Position numbers and translations under genes: made by a program. 6,800 nucleotides of DNA from Candidatus Aminicenantota bacterium (lineage in GTDB: Bacteria; Acidobacteriota; Aminicenantia; S016-38): contig JAGHBF010000145.1 in assembly GCA_021161165.1 (NCBI GenBank), forward strand, positions 1-6,800, written 5' to 3'. Below are positions 1 to 6,800 of this stretch, piece after piece. Every line of letters starts with the position of its first letter. The stretch's first letter is position 1. A model generated the notes under the pieces. The model did no database searches. It saw nothing but the letters and a program-made list of their open reading frames with translations, and was not told the origin of the DNA.

Positions 1-87
1 ATGAAAGGGAAACAGAATTTTTGATAGCATGAATTTCAACCATAAAAAATAATATTGGTCCCTGTCAGTACTGCCAAGTTAATTGCG

Positions 88-100
88 TCACCTCCTTTTT
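88..100 (-). promoter_or_regulatory. Strong Shine-Dalgarno sequence without an assignable gene
   Basis: AAAAAGGAGGTGA on the minus strand is a full match to the 16S rRNA 3' tail and lies 41-53 nt after the HD-GYP stop codon. It implies, or once implied, a third cistron. The nearest usable start, TTG at 77-75, is 13 nt from the GGAGG core and gives only 13 codons. An ATG at 43-41 opens a frame that runs out of the window (MVEIHAIKNSVSLS) but is about 48 nt from the core. Neither can be called a gene from what is visible. Confidence 0.4.
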
Positions 101-140
101 TCTAATTTTCTAAACATCTTCATCAAGATATCAGAATACC

Positions 141-2906
141 TTAGCCTTCCTGATAAATTTCAAATTCAAACCCTTTCTCAAAAACACGGAGACATGCGTC
201 TACCACATCAGCGTCATACTTTATGCCTTTGTTCCTGGAGATTTCTTCAAGCGCTTTGCCTATTCCTAACGCAGGTCTATATGGTCTATGGGAGCTCATT
301 GCCTCCACAACATCAGCCACTGCTAAAATTCTTGCTTCGAGAAGGATTTCATTTCCCTTAAGCCCCTGAGGATAACCTGAACCGTCCTGCCGTTCATGGT
401 GCTGAAGAACTATCTCTGCAACCTGCCCAGGAAAATTCACTTGTTTTAATATCCTATATCCTATTTCAGAATGAGCCTTCATAATCTCAAATTCTATCTC
501 TGAAAGTTTAGTGGGTTTGGTTAAAATTTCAGCCGGAATTGAAAGCTTTCCCATATCATGAAGAAGCGCGGCTACTCTAATAGCTTCTATCATTTCTACA
601 GAGAGACCCATCTCATCTGCAATGGCACATGCCAGTTGAGCAACTCTCCTTTGATGACCGGCAGTATAAGGGTCTCTTACTTCCATCGCCTTAGAGAGGG
701 CTTCTACGGTTTTAAATAACATATTCTTCAGTTTTCTATAGCTTTCTTCAAGCTTTTCTTTCATTTTTATCTGCTCTGTTACGTCTTTAATGGTCAAGAT
801 TGCCCCTTTAAACCCACGTTTATCAAATAAAGGATTAGCATCAAAAGCCATGAAAAATTTTTTGCCATATGTGGATTCAAACGGAATTATTTCTGAAATT
901 CTTTTTCCTTCTAAAAGTCTGTGGATTTTAGAATCTAACCTCGCTTTTTTTAAAGAAGAAATTTCTCTAATGTCCATTCCAATTATTTTGGATTCTTCTC
1001 CCTCAGGAACTCCTGTTATTCGTTTTGCCTCTGGATTTTCATATATTACCCTAAAGTTTTCGTCTAAATTAACAATTCCCACGGGGGCAACTTCAAGAAT
1101 TTTCTTATGAAACTCGAAAAGAGATTTATACTTGGCTTGCGATTCTCTCAATTTATTTATCAGTCTCAAATTTTCTATAGCAGTACCTAAACCTGAAGCC
1201 AGAATTTGGAGAAGCTTAAGGTCTTCCTTTAAAAAAGCATTTACTCGTTCACTTTCTGCATTAACCACCCCCACAACCTCTCCTTCGATTTTAACAGGCA
1301 CGGCTATTTCTGAAAGTCGCCTCTTTGTTCTCCATATATAACGGGGTTCTTTTCTTGTATCCGGGACAATAATTGCTCTACCGGATTTTGCAACCCATAC
1401 TGTAATCCCCTTTTCACTGTCCAAAGGCAGTTTTATTTTTTCTTCCCCTGCTCGGTCTGCTTTCAAGTATAAACTACTTTTTTGTTTATCAATTGAAAAA
1501 TACATAGCGTTTTCCAGCTTTAAAATATTTTTCACTGTATCCAGAGCCTTATTTATTATTTCATCTTCTGTTTTAGCCATAGCCATGTCTTGAAAAAGAT
1601 TATAAAGACTAAGAATTTTCTCTTTCGTCTCTTCTTCCCGGGTTATGTCTCTTCCAAAACTTACTGTTCCAATAATTTTTTCTCCTTTGAATATCGGAGC
1701 TGTATTTACTGATAAAACAAGAATACCCCCGTCTTTCTTATAAATTCTTACTCGATATGTTTGAGGGCTTCCTTTTAAAGTTTCTTTAAATATTTTTTCT
1801 ACTTCTGAAAGGTCTTCCGGGACAATAAGCGGAGCAAAGTCTTTACCTATTAGTTCCGATAATTTATATCCACTTAATTCTTCAGCTTTTTTATTAGCAT
1901 AAGTGAATCTACCATTTTTATCAAGCATCCAAATAAGGTCATTTGCGGTCTCTATCATCGTTCTGTACTTTTCCTCTGATTCTTTAAGCTCTTGATAGAG
2001 TTTTGCCCTTACAATTGCCTGTCCCGAGTACTCTGCAAAGGTATTTAAAGTTGTTATCTCTTCTTCTGAAAATTTTCTGGATTCCCTGGTTATAATACTT
2101 AAAACGCCGAGAATTTCTCCTTTGTATCTAATAGGCACAGCTATATAAGATTTCATATTGTATTTTTTCACAAGCTCTTTTGTTTCCTGAGAAATTAAAT
2201 CAGAATTTAAAAGGTCATTCACAAAAACGGGGGTTCCCTTTTTAACCGCCAGCCCAGATATATCACTGCCTGCGTGAACGAACTTTCTTTGTTTTATAAA
2301 GTCATTTCCCAGACCTTTAACAGCTTTTAGCTCAAGAGTATCTTTTTTTTCGTTTAAAATTCGTACCGCACAGAAGCTGGGACCAAAAACTTTACTTGCA
2401 ATTTCTGCTATTCTTTTTAAAGTATGGTCTAAATTCAGATCTTCACTTACAATAAGAGTAGCTTCATATAATAATTTTAGTCTTTTTTCAAATTGTTCTT
2501 TTTCCCACAAAAGCTTAAGTTGACCGAGCCTTTCTGCAACCTTACTTGCAAATATAATATAAAGTTTTCTTTCCTTTTCTGCTATGGGTTGAGTCTGTTC
2601 AATGAATAAAAGATCTGAAGCTTTTCCCGTTCTTAAAGGATAAACGAACTGAGTTGCTTCTGGCTTCTTTGCTTTAATTAAAAGTTCCTCAATATTCTCT
2701 TTTATCCCCCAGGAAAGAAATAATTTTCCGTCAAAGATTACTGCAAAGCTGCGCGGGTTGAAAACACTTATGGCTTTCTCTGTAATTTCTTCTTTAAAAT
2801 CCTCTAAAGATTCCGAAGAAGAAAATCCTGCAATTTCTGTAAGGGTTAAAATATCCTGAAGTAAATCTTCTTGGTATTTTTTATTCTTATTCTTTTCTTC
2901 ACTCAT
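141..2906 (-). CDS. Multi-sensor GAF/PAS HD-GYP domain protein (predicted cyclic-di-GMP phosphodiesterase)
   Basis: The 921-residue protein has, in order: a divergent GAF-like region (about 15-130), GAF (about 145-303), PAS/PAC (about 308-425), GAF (about 430-585), PAS (about 595-714) and HD-GYP (about 730-915). Helical linkers such as KLYQELKESEEKYRTM (302-317) join the modules. Recognition blocks include SYIAVPIRYKGEILGVLSI in the first full GAF and EIAVPVKIEGEVVGVVNAES in the second. The HD-GYP domain keeps its signature residues: H751 in TAGHQRR, H783-D784 in LLHDMGK, H812, H836-H837 in HHERQDGSGYP and D865 in AVADVVEAM, so hydrolysis of cyclic-di-GMP to linear products is expected. No signal peptide or membrane segment is visible, so it should be cytosolic and sense internal ligands or redox state; the ligands are unknown. 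The ATG start is supported by its ATGA overlap with the upstream small ORF; only a weak GTGGGA lies ahead of it, so translation probably depends on coupling. There is no receiver domain, kinase or GGDEF domain. Confidence 0.95.
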   Translation of the reverse strand: MSEEKNKNKKYQEDLLQDILTLTEIAGFSSSESLEDFKEEITEKAISVFNPRSFAVIFDGKLFLSWGIKENIEELLIKAKKPEATQFVYPLRTGKASDLLFIEQTQPIAEKERKLYIIFASKVAERLGQLKLLWEKEQFEKRLKLLYEATLIVSEDLNLDHTLKRIAEIASKVFGPSFCAVRILNEKKDTLELKAVKGLGNDFIKQRKFVHAGSDISGLAVKKGTPVFVNDLLNSDLISQETKELVKKYNMKSYIAVPIRYKGEILGVLSIITRESRKFSEEEITTLNTFAEYSGQAIVRAKLYQELKESEEKYRTMIETANDLIWMLDKNGRFTYANKKAEELSGYKLSELIGKDFAPLIVPEDLSEVEKIFKETLKGSPQTYRVRIYKKDGGILVLSVNTAPIFKGEKIIGTVSFGRDITREEETKEKILSLYNLFQDMAMAKTEDEIINKALDTVKNILKLENAMYFSIDKQKSSLYLKADRAGEEKIKLPLDSEKGITVWVAKSGRAIIVPDTRKEPRYIWRTKRRLSEIAVPVKIEGEVVGVVNAESERVNAFLKEDLKLLQILASGLGTAIENLRLINKLRESQAKYKSLFEFHKKILEVAPVGIVNLDENFRVIYENPEAKRITGVPEGEESKIIGMDIREISSLKKARLDSKIHRLLEGKRISEIIPFESTYGKKFFMAFDANPLFDKRGFKGAILTIKDVTEQIKMKEKLEESYRKLKNMLFKTVEALSKAMEVRDPYTAGHQRRVAQLACAIADEMGLSVEMIEAIRVAALLHDMGKLSIPAEILTKPTKLSEIEFEIMKAHSEIGYRILKQVNFPGQVAEIVLQHHERQDGSGYPQGLKGNEILLEARILAVADVVEAMSSHRPYRPALGIGKALEEISRNKGIKYDADVVDACLRVFEKGFEFEIYQEG

Positions 2907-3079
2907 TGTTGGCCATTTCCCACTTTTTCTTTTGTGCCTTTCCAGACCTCTTTCTGTTCATAAGAATCGGTTGTAAAAAGAAAGGCTAAAACAGACTCAC
3001 CGGAAGCCTCAAGGGATCTTTGAGCAACTTCCTTTGCTGCTTCATATCCATTTCCTTTATCGCTGTATCCTACATCCAT
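2903..3079 (-). CDS. Truncated FIST N-domain-like ORF (58 aa), translationally coupled to the HD-GYP gene
   Basis: ATG at 3079 to TGA at 2905-2903 encodes 58 residues. The protein begins MDVGYSDKGNGYEAAKEVAQ and continues with LAFLFTTDSYEQKEVWKG (residues 31-48). This matches the usual opening of FIST sensory proteins: a short first strand with G-Y-S, a helix with an A-x-x-A pattern, then a hydrophobic strand and a Y-x-x-x-x-x-x-G helix. It stops just where a normal FIST domain (about 200 residues for the N part alone) would continue to its next core strand, so it is either a decayed fragment or a retained leader peptide. Its stop overlaps the start of the HD-GYP gene in ATGA (2906-2903). A promoter-like sequence sits about 42 bp upstream, but the ribosome binding site is weak (AGAAGA at 3091-3086). 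An in-frame TAA at 3109-3107 excludes a longer ATG-started form. The FIST resemblance is by eye. Confidence 0.6.
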   Translation of the reverse strand: MDVGYSDKGNGYEAAKEVAQRSLEASGESVLAFLFTTDSYEQKEVWKGTKEKVGNGQQ

Positions 3080-3120
3080 CTTTATTCTTCTGATGTTTTT
3101 CGTTTCTTATAATATTAAAT

Positions 3121-3149
3121 ATATTATATATTACAATTTAAAATTTCAA
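3121..3149 (-). promoter_or_regulatory. Putative sigma-70-type promoter for the FIST-like ORF and HD-GYP gene
   Basis: On the minus strand TTGAAA (3149-3144) is followed after 17 bp by TAATAT (3126-3121); a perfect TATAAT (3128-3123) also lies there with a 15-bp spacing. Transcription would begin near 3114, giving a leader of about 35 nt before the ATG at 3079. The surrounding 80 bp are almost pure A/T, so chance matches are easy; the position just ahead of the first gene of the unit is the main support. Confidence 0.5.
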
Positions 3150-3450
3150 CATATAATTCTTAATTCTAATTCACTATTTTCCAGAAGAGGGAAGCACTTT
3201 ATTTGGAGTGAAATTTTAAGTCCTGAGGACATCATAGAAAGCATCTAACTTCCTTCCTAATTTTTATCTGAAGCGATTTTTCGTGTGAAATGGCATGCTT
3301 CAATTTTTTTTGACACGTTCAATATTAAGATTAAACGCAGCTTATTCCCAATTTGCTACAGAACTCCGACGAAGTTAGCCGAATTAGGCCTTTCTTCATT
3401 GGAAAATCTAAATCATTGCTCAATTGCACTTCCTGTCTCTGCGCCTAAGT
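3150..3450. other. Non-coding spacer without a recognised gene
   Basis: This stretch separates the promoter-like sequence from the octamer array. Several short frames are open on both strands, but none has a ribosome binding site, a recognisable domain or a sensible start. It holds an inverted repeat TGAAGC/GCTTCA (3269-3274 and 3297-3302) followed on the plus strand by eight T residues, and a 6-bp inverted repeat GCACTT/AAGTGC (3426-3431 and 3447-3452) that touches the start of the octamer array. No tRNA, transposon end or CRISPR structure was seen. Confidence 0.5.
3269..3311 (+). other. Stem-loop candidate followed by a T8 run
   Basis: TGAAGC (3269-3274) can pair with GCTTCA (3297-3302) over a 22-nt interior in which ATTT and AAAT can also pair; ATTTTTTTT follows directly on the plus strand. 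A second possible pairing, CGTGT (3282-3286) with ACACG (3313-3317), would exclude the first. The shape resembles an intrinsic terminator, but there is no plus-strand gene ahead of it and the stem is only 6 bp, so its function is doubtful. Confidence 0.25.
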
Positions 3451-3498
3451 GCGAAAACGCGTATACGCGAAATCGCGATAACGTGAAATCGCAAATAC
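3451..3498. repeat. Six-unit, 8-bp-periodic degenerate repeat (GCGWWWWC)
   Basis: Six consecutive octamers read GCGAAAAC, GCGTATAC, GCGAAATC, GCGATAAC, GTGAAATC and GCAAATAC. Each has a four-base A/T core between a GCG-like left end and a C, so junctions form CGCG. The last two units are each one transition away from the pattern. The block contains a perfect 12-bp palindrome, CGCGTATACGCG (3458-3469), and ATCGCGAT (3472-3479). It begins 24 bp beyond the stop codon of the GH38 gene and is far richer in CG dinucleotides than the DNA around it. There is no T-run after it on either strand, so it is not a standard intrinsic terminator. Function unknown; a protein-binding array or a member of a dispersed intergenic repeat family are both possible. 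Confidence 0.7.
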
Positions 3499-3521
3499 CG
3501 AACCTCAAAGAAATTTTTAAA

Positions 3522-6500
3522 TTAAAATTTAGCTTTAATGGTAATTACAGAAAAAGGAGCAGTTTTATAGTATATTTTATCTCCTTTTATATCAAGAGGT
3601 TTTTTCTCTTCCTCCATAAGGTTACAAATATACGCTTCTTTAATATGAATAAATGGAATTTTAATGGAAAAAGTGGTGGGTTTACCCTCAATTTCTCGAA
3701 GCCTTATCACTAATCCGTCTTTATTCTCAGCCACTTTGAAAGCCGTAACGATTACATTGGGTTTATCTATTTTTATGAAACTTCCTTTAGAGGCTATAAA
3801 TTTACCCTTTGTTCCGGGTGGAACCAAAATGCCCTGAAGAGGAAAAGACATTTCCCAGCCTTTCTTCAAAGCTTGAGAGATTTTGTTATCTCTCAAAGTA
3901 AAAATAATGTACCTGAAGGTATATCTACCTCCCTGGGATGCTTTATAATTTGTATTCCAGTAATTGTTCATAACATAGGAAAATACCGCTCCATTTTTTA
4001 ATTTAAGAGTTCCCATCCATTTACCTATATTTATATCCCCGAACATAAATAGAGGCGCTTCCGGAGAAGATATACCCACAATATCATACTTATTTTTTAA
4101 AGCGACCCAATTTTGGGTTGCATACCAATCTTTACATGAACCTTTGGTCTGATCAAGACCGGGTCTGACATAGCCATTGGGAAGTTCGACGTATGGCTCA
4201 GGATTTTCTATTTTAAAAGGATACGCAAATAGTAATGCTTCTTTTCTCAAAGTTTCCTCTTTATAAAAGTGATTCCTTATCTCAAGGTACTTAAGTCCTT
4301 TATAAAGAATGATTTCTGAACTGAAATTCTTAATGTTAGGAATACCGTCTGTCCTGTATTTAATTTCCAGGCTTCTATCGATAGAGGTTTCCCTATAGCG
4401 AATATTTCTTATCTTGATTGGAGAGTAAGAAGCAAGTACGGGAGAATTTTCTGCAGTATTGTTAATTGCTTTGGTTCCTTCTCCCCCCATTAAATAAATG
4501 AGTTGATTAAAACTATATTTAGATCGCCTATCTAATATTTCTTTTCCAATGCCTTTGTGTACAAAGCTCTGAATTTTTCCCGTTTTCCAATCTACGATAA
4601 TACGATAGTGCCTATTTTCCAGAACATTTGTTTTGAATTCCCTGTTATAAAAGGAACATTTACCAGGAATTAGGCTATAAATTTTATATCCAAATTCGGG
4701 AACTCTTCTGGCTATAAAACTTATAAAATTACCTTTAACCGCATAAGGTATGTTCCTTCCCTCCGATATTTCTTTTAAGCAAAAGGAAAAAGAATCAGAA
4801 AGGTTAGGGATATATAGATTTACAACCCCATCCCTTGTCCAGGAAAGCGGATTAAAGACCACTATAGCTGGATTTTTTCCTGAATTAAAAAGTGAAGCAA
4901 AAGATCTTTGTGCCCTTTTTTTAAGCTCTTTAATCTCTTTTTCGGCTTCATATACAAAGTTTGCTTTGTATTCCCACATTTCTCGTGTATATTTAAGGTG
5001 AGGACGCAAAACGCTCTGTAATGCTCCCCATGTGTGTTCGTTGAAGAAAAGAATATTTCTCCATATTTGATCTAATTTATTAAAAGGATAGGAATCACTT
5101 CCTGAAAGAGATGCAATGGTTAAAATCTTCTCCAGAGTAACTATCTCTCTTTGGTTTTTTCTATGAATTGCAGTCTCCTTTGCAGTAGAAGCTACTCCAT
5201 CCTCCCAACACGTTCCACCATCGAATTTATACACAGGCGCTTTATTGGCATATTTTCTATCAAAGTAATCCAGCACTTCAGAATTGGTAGCAATAATAAA
5301 CTCTGGATAAGCCCATTTCCTGTTCCATTTTCTTATAACATTGACGAAGTTAAAATTAACGGAGGCGTTTTCATGAAGGTATCCATAAAGTAAAACTTCT
5401 TTTGAAGGATAATGCTTGAGAGAATCCAAAAACTGCGGAAGAACTTTTTCAACAGTATTAAGATCCTTATTGAGACCCAATTTTTCTCCCATACCATAAG
5501 GAGAAGTTACGGTAAAAATTCTGCAATCGGCAAATCCTTTCCACCAGAAAAACCTTTCTCCTTTTAAGGGTTGCTCACTGAATAAGGGCGCTCTAAAGAC
5601 ATTAAAACCCTGAATAAAATACCTCATGTCTGCTGACTTAAGTGCGAGGGGAAAGGTCCAAAGCATGACGGGAACATCGGTAAATGAAGCAAAATTGGCT
5701 TTTATTTTGTACTTTTTAGAAAAATGCCACCACGGATAAAATAATCTATTAACTGCTTCCGAGGAAGAAAGGCCTAAAAGCACATTCAAATATACCGGAT
5801 TAATTTCCACTCTCTTAGATCTCAATAAATTTAGCAGTATATGCTTTTTCGATGGATTATCAATATGCTTTAAATAATCTTCTACAAGAAAGAAAACCTC
5901 AAAATTCCATTTAAGATCAGGATATTTCTCCATTGCGTCAAGAATTCTGTCTATATTCTTTCTACGCAGCTTAAAAACATTTTCTTGAAGATTGGTAAAC
6001 CCTATATCAGTATGGATGGAAGGAGTTAAAAATAGCTTCCATTTTCTCTCAGGAGAAAGTGCTATTTTTCTTCTTAGAATATGTTTACCCGCTTGAAAAA
6101 GTATTTTCAACTCTTGTTTTCTTGAAAAATCAGGGAGCATCAAATAAAAGTACTGCTTCCCCTTCTTTATTTTTAACTTTCCTTTCTCTCTGAAATTTTT
6201 AGCATTTATTACAATATTGGCGCTTGAAATGTCCAACCAGCTGTTAACATCCAGTCGCACTGCTCTGAAAAGGGCCTGTTTTCGCCAGGCAAAGTAAGGA
6301 ACAGAAGAAACCTCTATATTTATAAAGTCAAATTTCCATTCTTCTGAAGCAAGAGATAAGAGAATCTTAAGTTTCTGTTTATCAATTTTTTTCAGGTAAG
6401 TGTCCCAAAGGCGAACAAAACCGCTTTTTGAAGTATATAACTTTATCCATGCAGAAGCGGAGTCTTTACCATACCCCGCAAAGACAATATCCACGTTTCT

Positions 6501-6800
6501 ACGTAATGTCGGAGCTTTGCTGATCCATCCATTTTTGAAATTAGTTTTTTTACCTACAGTGGTAATTTTTACATTCTTGCCTTTCTTACCAACTTCAGGG
6601 GGAAGAAAACCAAAAATCTCTTTAAAGTCCCGTGCACTTATGCGAGGCCATGCACCCATCCATATAATATTTCCTCCACTATCCAGGTATCTCCTAATCA
6701 AAAGAGAACTATCGCCTTTTCTATTAAGCAGAAAAGCTGGAAACTTATCCTGAGTAAAAACCACAATACAATTTTTCTTCCCGCGGTCTATAACTTCTTG
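3522..6800 (-). CDS. GATase1-like / glycoside hydrolase family 38 (alpha-mannosidase-like) protein, 5' end outside window
   Basis: Partial gene: the frame stays open to the window edge (1092 residues visible, counted from 6800), so the GTG at 6764 is not credible as the start. Residues about 10-140 look like a GATase1/flavodoxin-like domain (VVFTQDKFPAF, a GGNIIWMGAWP strand-turn, ending in GFVRLWD). A beta-rich linker follows (about 175-255). The GH38 catalytic region starts with LTPSIHTDIGFTN, whose H263 and D265 match the zinc-binding H-x-D of GH38. D375 (SFTDVPVMLW) lies 110 residues after D265, close to the 112 between the corresponding Asp residues (92 and 204) of Golgi mannosidase II, and is the probable nucleophile. 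Other GH38-like blocks are YLHENA (474-479), CWEDGVAST (531-539) and NEHTWGA (587-593). The C-terminal beta domains show VVFNPLSWTRDGVV (647-660) and LENRHYRIIVDWKTGKI (727-743). Family role: retaining cleavage of alpha-mannosides or related glycans; exact substrate and cell location cannot be told. GH38 fold call is firm, alpha-mannosidase activity is inference. Confidence 0.88.
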   Translation of the reverse strand, partial: QEVIDRGKKNCIVVFTQDKFPAFLLNRKGDSSLLIRRYLDSGGNIIWMGAWPRISARDFKEIFGFLPPEVGKKGKNVKITTVGKKTNFKNGWISKAPTLRRNVDIVFAGYGKDSASAWIKLYTSKSGFVRLWDTYLKKIDKQKLKILLSLASEEWKFDFINIEVSSVPYFAWRKQALFRAVRLDVNSWLDISSANIVINAKNFREKGKLKIKKGKQYFYLMLPDFSRKQELKILFQAGKHILRRKIALSPERKWKLFLTPSIHTDIGFTNLQENVFKLRRKNIDRILDAMEKYPDLKWNFEVFFLVEDYLKHIDNPSKKHILLNLLRSKRVEINPVYLNVLLGLSSSEAVNRLFYPWWHFSKKYKIKANFASFTDVPVMLWTFPLALKSADMRYFIQGFNVFRAPLFSEQPLKGERFFWWKGFADCRIFTVTSPYGMGEKLGLNKDLNTVEKVLPQFLDSLKHYPSKEVLLYGYLHENASVNFNFVNVIRKWNRKWAYPEFIIATNSEVLDYFDRKYANKAPVYKFDGGTCWEDGVASTAKETAIHRKNQREIVTLEKILTIASLSGSDSYPFNKLDQIWRNILFFNEHTWGALQSVLRPHLKYTREMWEYKANFVYEAEKEIKELKKRAQRSFASLFNSGKNPAIVVFNPLSWTRDGVVNLYIPNLSDSFSFCLKEISEGRNIPYAVKGNFISFIARRVPEFGYKIYSLIPGKCSFYNREFKTNVLENRHYRIIVDWKTGKIQSFVHKGIGKEILDRRSKYSFNQLIYLMGGEGTKAINNTAENSPVLASYSPIKIRNIRYRETSIDRSLEIKYRTDGIPNIKNFSSEIILYKGLKYLEIRNHFYKEETLRKEALLFAYPFKIENPEPYVELPNGYVRPGLDQTKGSCKDWYATQNWVALKNKYDIVGISSPEAPLFMFGDINIGKWMGTLKLKNGAVFSYVMNNYWNTNYKASQGGRYTFRYIIFTLRDNKISQALKKGWEMSFPLQGILVPPGTKGKFIASKGSFIKIDKPNVIVTAFKVAENKDGLVIRLREIEGKPTTFSIKIPFIHIKEAYICNLMEEEKKPLDIKGDKIYYKTAPFSVITIKAKF

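Noticed and set aside
41..80. Possible intrinsic terminator after the HD-GYP gene
   Set aside because: TTGG and CCAA flank a T6 run on the minus strand, but the stem is only 4 bp with no matching interior pairs.
83..361. 92-codon plus-strand open frame
   Set aside because: Mostly antisense to the well-conserved HD-GYP domain; no protein family features.
790..1341. Two plus-strand open frames (790-1110 and 1132-1341)
   Set aside because: Both are antisense to conserved PAS and GAF segments of the HD-GYP protein and look like shadows of its codon pattern.
3331..3429. 32-codon minus-strand ORF with GTG start in the spacer
   Set aside because: Reads somewhat protein-like (an internal MKKGLIRLTSSEF) but is short, has no recognisable family and only a poor ribosome binding site.
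3426..3452. GCACTT/AAGTGC inverted repeat as a terminator for the GH38 gene
   Set aside because: The loop is 15 nt, the stem 6 bp, and no T-run follows on the minus strand.
3285..3713. 142-codon plus-strand open frame
   Set aside because: Its second half is antisense to the 3' end of the GH38 gene, it passes through the octamer array, and it shows no domain or ribosome binding site.
4750..5393. Two plus-strand open frames (4750-5001 and 5151-5393)
   Set aside because: Antisense to the GH38 catalytic region, no family features.
6400..6753. 117-codon plus-strand open frame
   Set aside because: Antisense to the GATase-like domain of the GH38 protein; no independent support.
6762..6764. GTG as the start of the GH38 protein
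   Set aside because: The frame is open for a further 12 codons to the window edge, and the residues there continue a hydrophobic strand of the GATase-like fold; no ribosome binding site precedes the GTG.

Overview
The window is a stretch of low-GC bacterial DNA (roughly 35-40% G+C by eye, standard genetic code) in which every convincing gene is on the minus strand. Reading in the direction of transcription (from position 6800 down to 1), it holds: (1) a large protein whose 5' end lies beyond the right edge, with a GATase1-like N-terminal domain followed by a glycoside hydrolase family 38 (alpha-mannosidase-like) catalytic region and its C-terminal beta domains (3522-6800); (2) about 440 bp without a convincing gene, containing an unusual 8-bp-periodic GC/AT array (3451-3498) and an AT-rich promoter-like stretch (around 3121-3149); (3) a 58-codon ORF resembling the beginning of a FIST sensory domain (2903-3079); (4) a 921-residue GAF/PAS/HD-GYP signalling protein (141-2906) that overlaps the small ORF by an ATGA; and (5) a short tail (1-140) with a perfect Shine-Dalgarno sequence but no recognisable gene within the window.

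Likely working order: the AT-rich stretch at 3121-3149 drives a two-cistron unit in which the FIST-like leader ORF is translated first and hands ribosomes to the HD-GYP gene through the 4-bp overlap. The HD-GYP protein looks cytosolic, has five sensory modules ahead of an intact phosphodiesterase motif set, and is predicted to lower cyclic-di-GMP (or a related cyclic dinucleotide) in response to intracellular signals. The GH38-type protein looks like a separate carbohydrate-degrading function. Nothing in the window ties the two together except shared strand.

The organism cannot be named from this evidence. Low GC, Lys/Ile/Glu-rich proteins, large GAF/PAS/HD-GYP receptors and a GATase-GH38 protein would fit an uncultivated anaerobic bacterial lineage (for example Omnitrophota- or Aerophobota-like), but this is a guess. 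No tRNA, rRNA, CRISPR array, transposase or integrase was seen.
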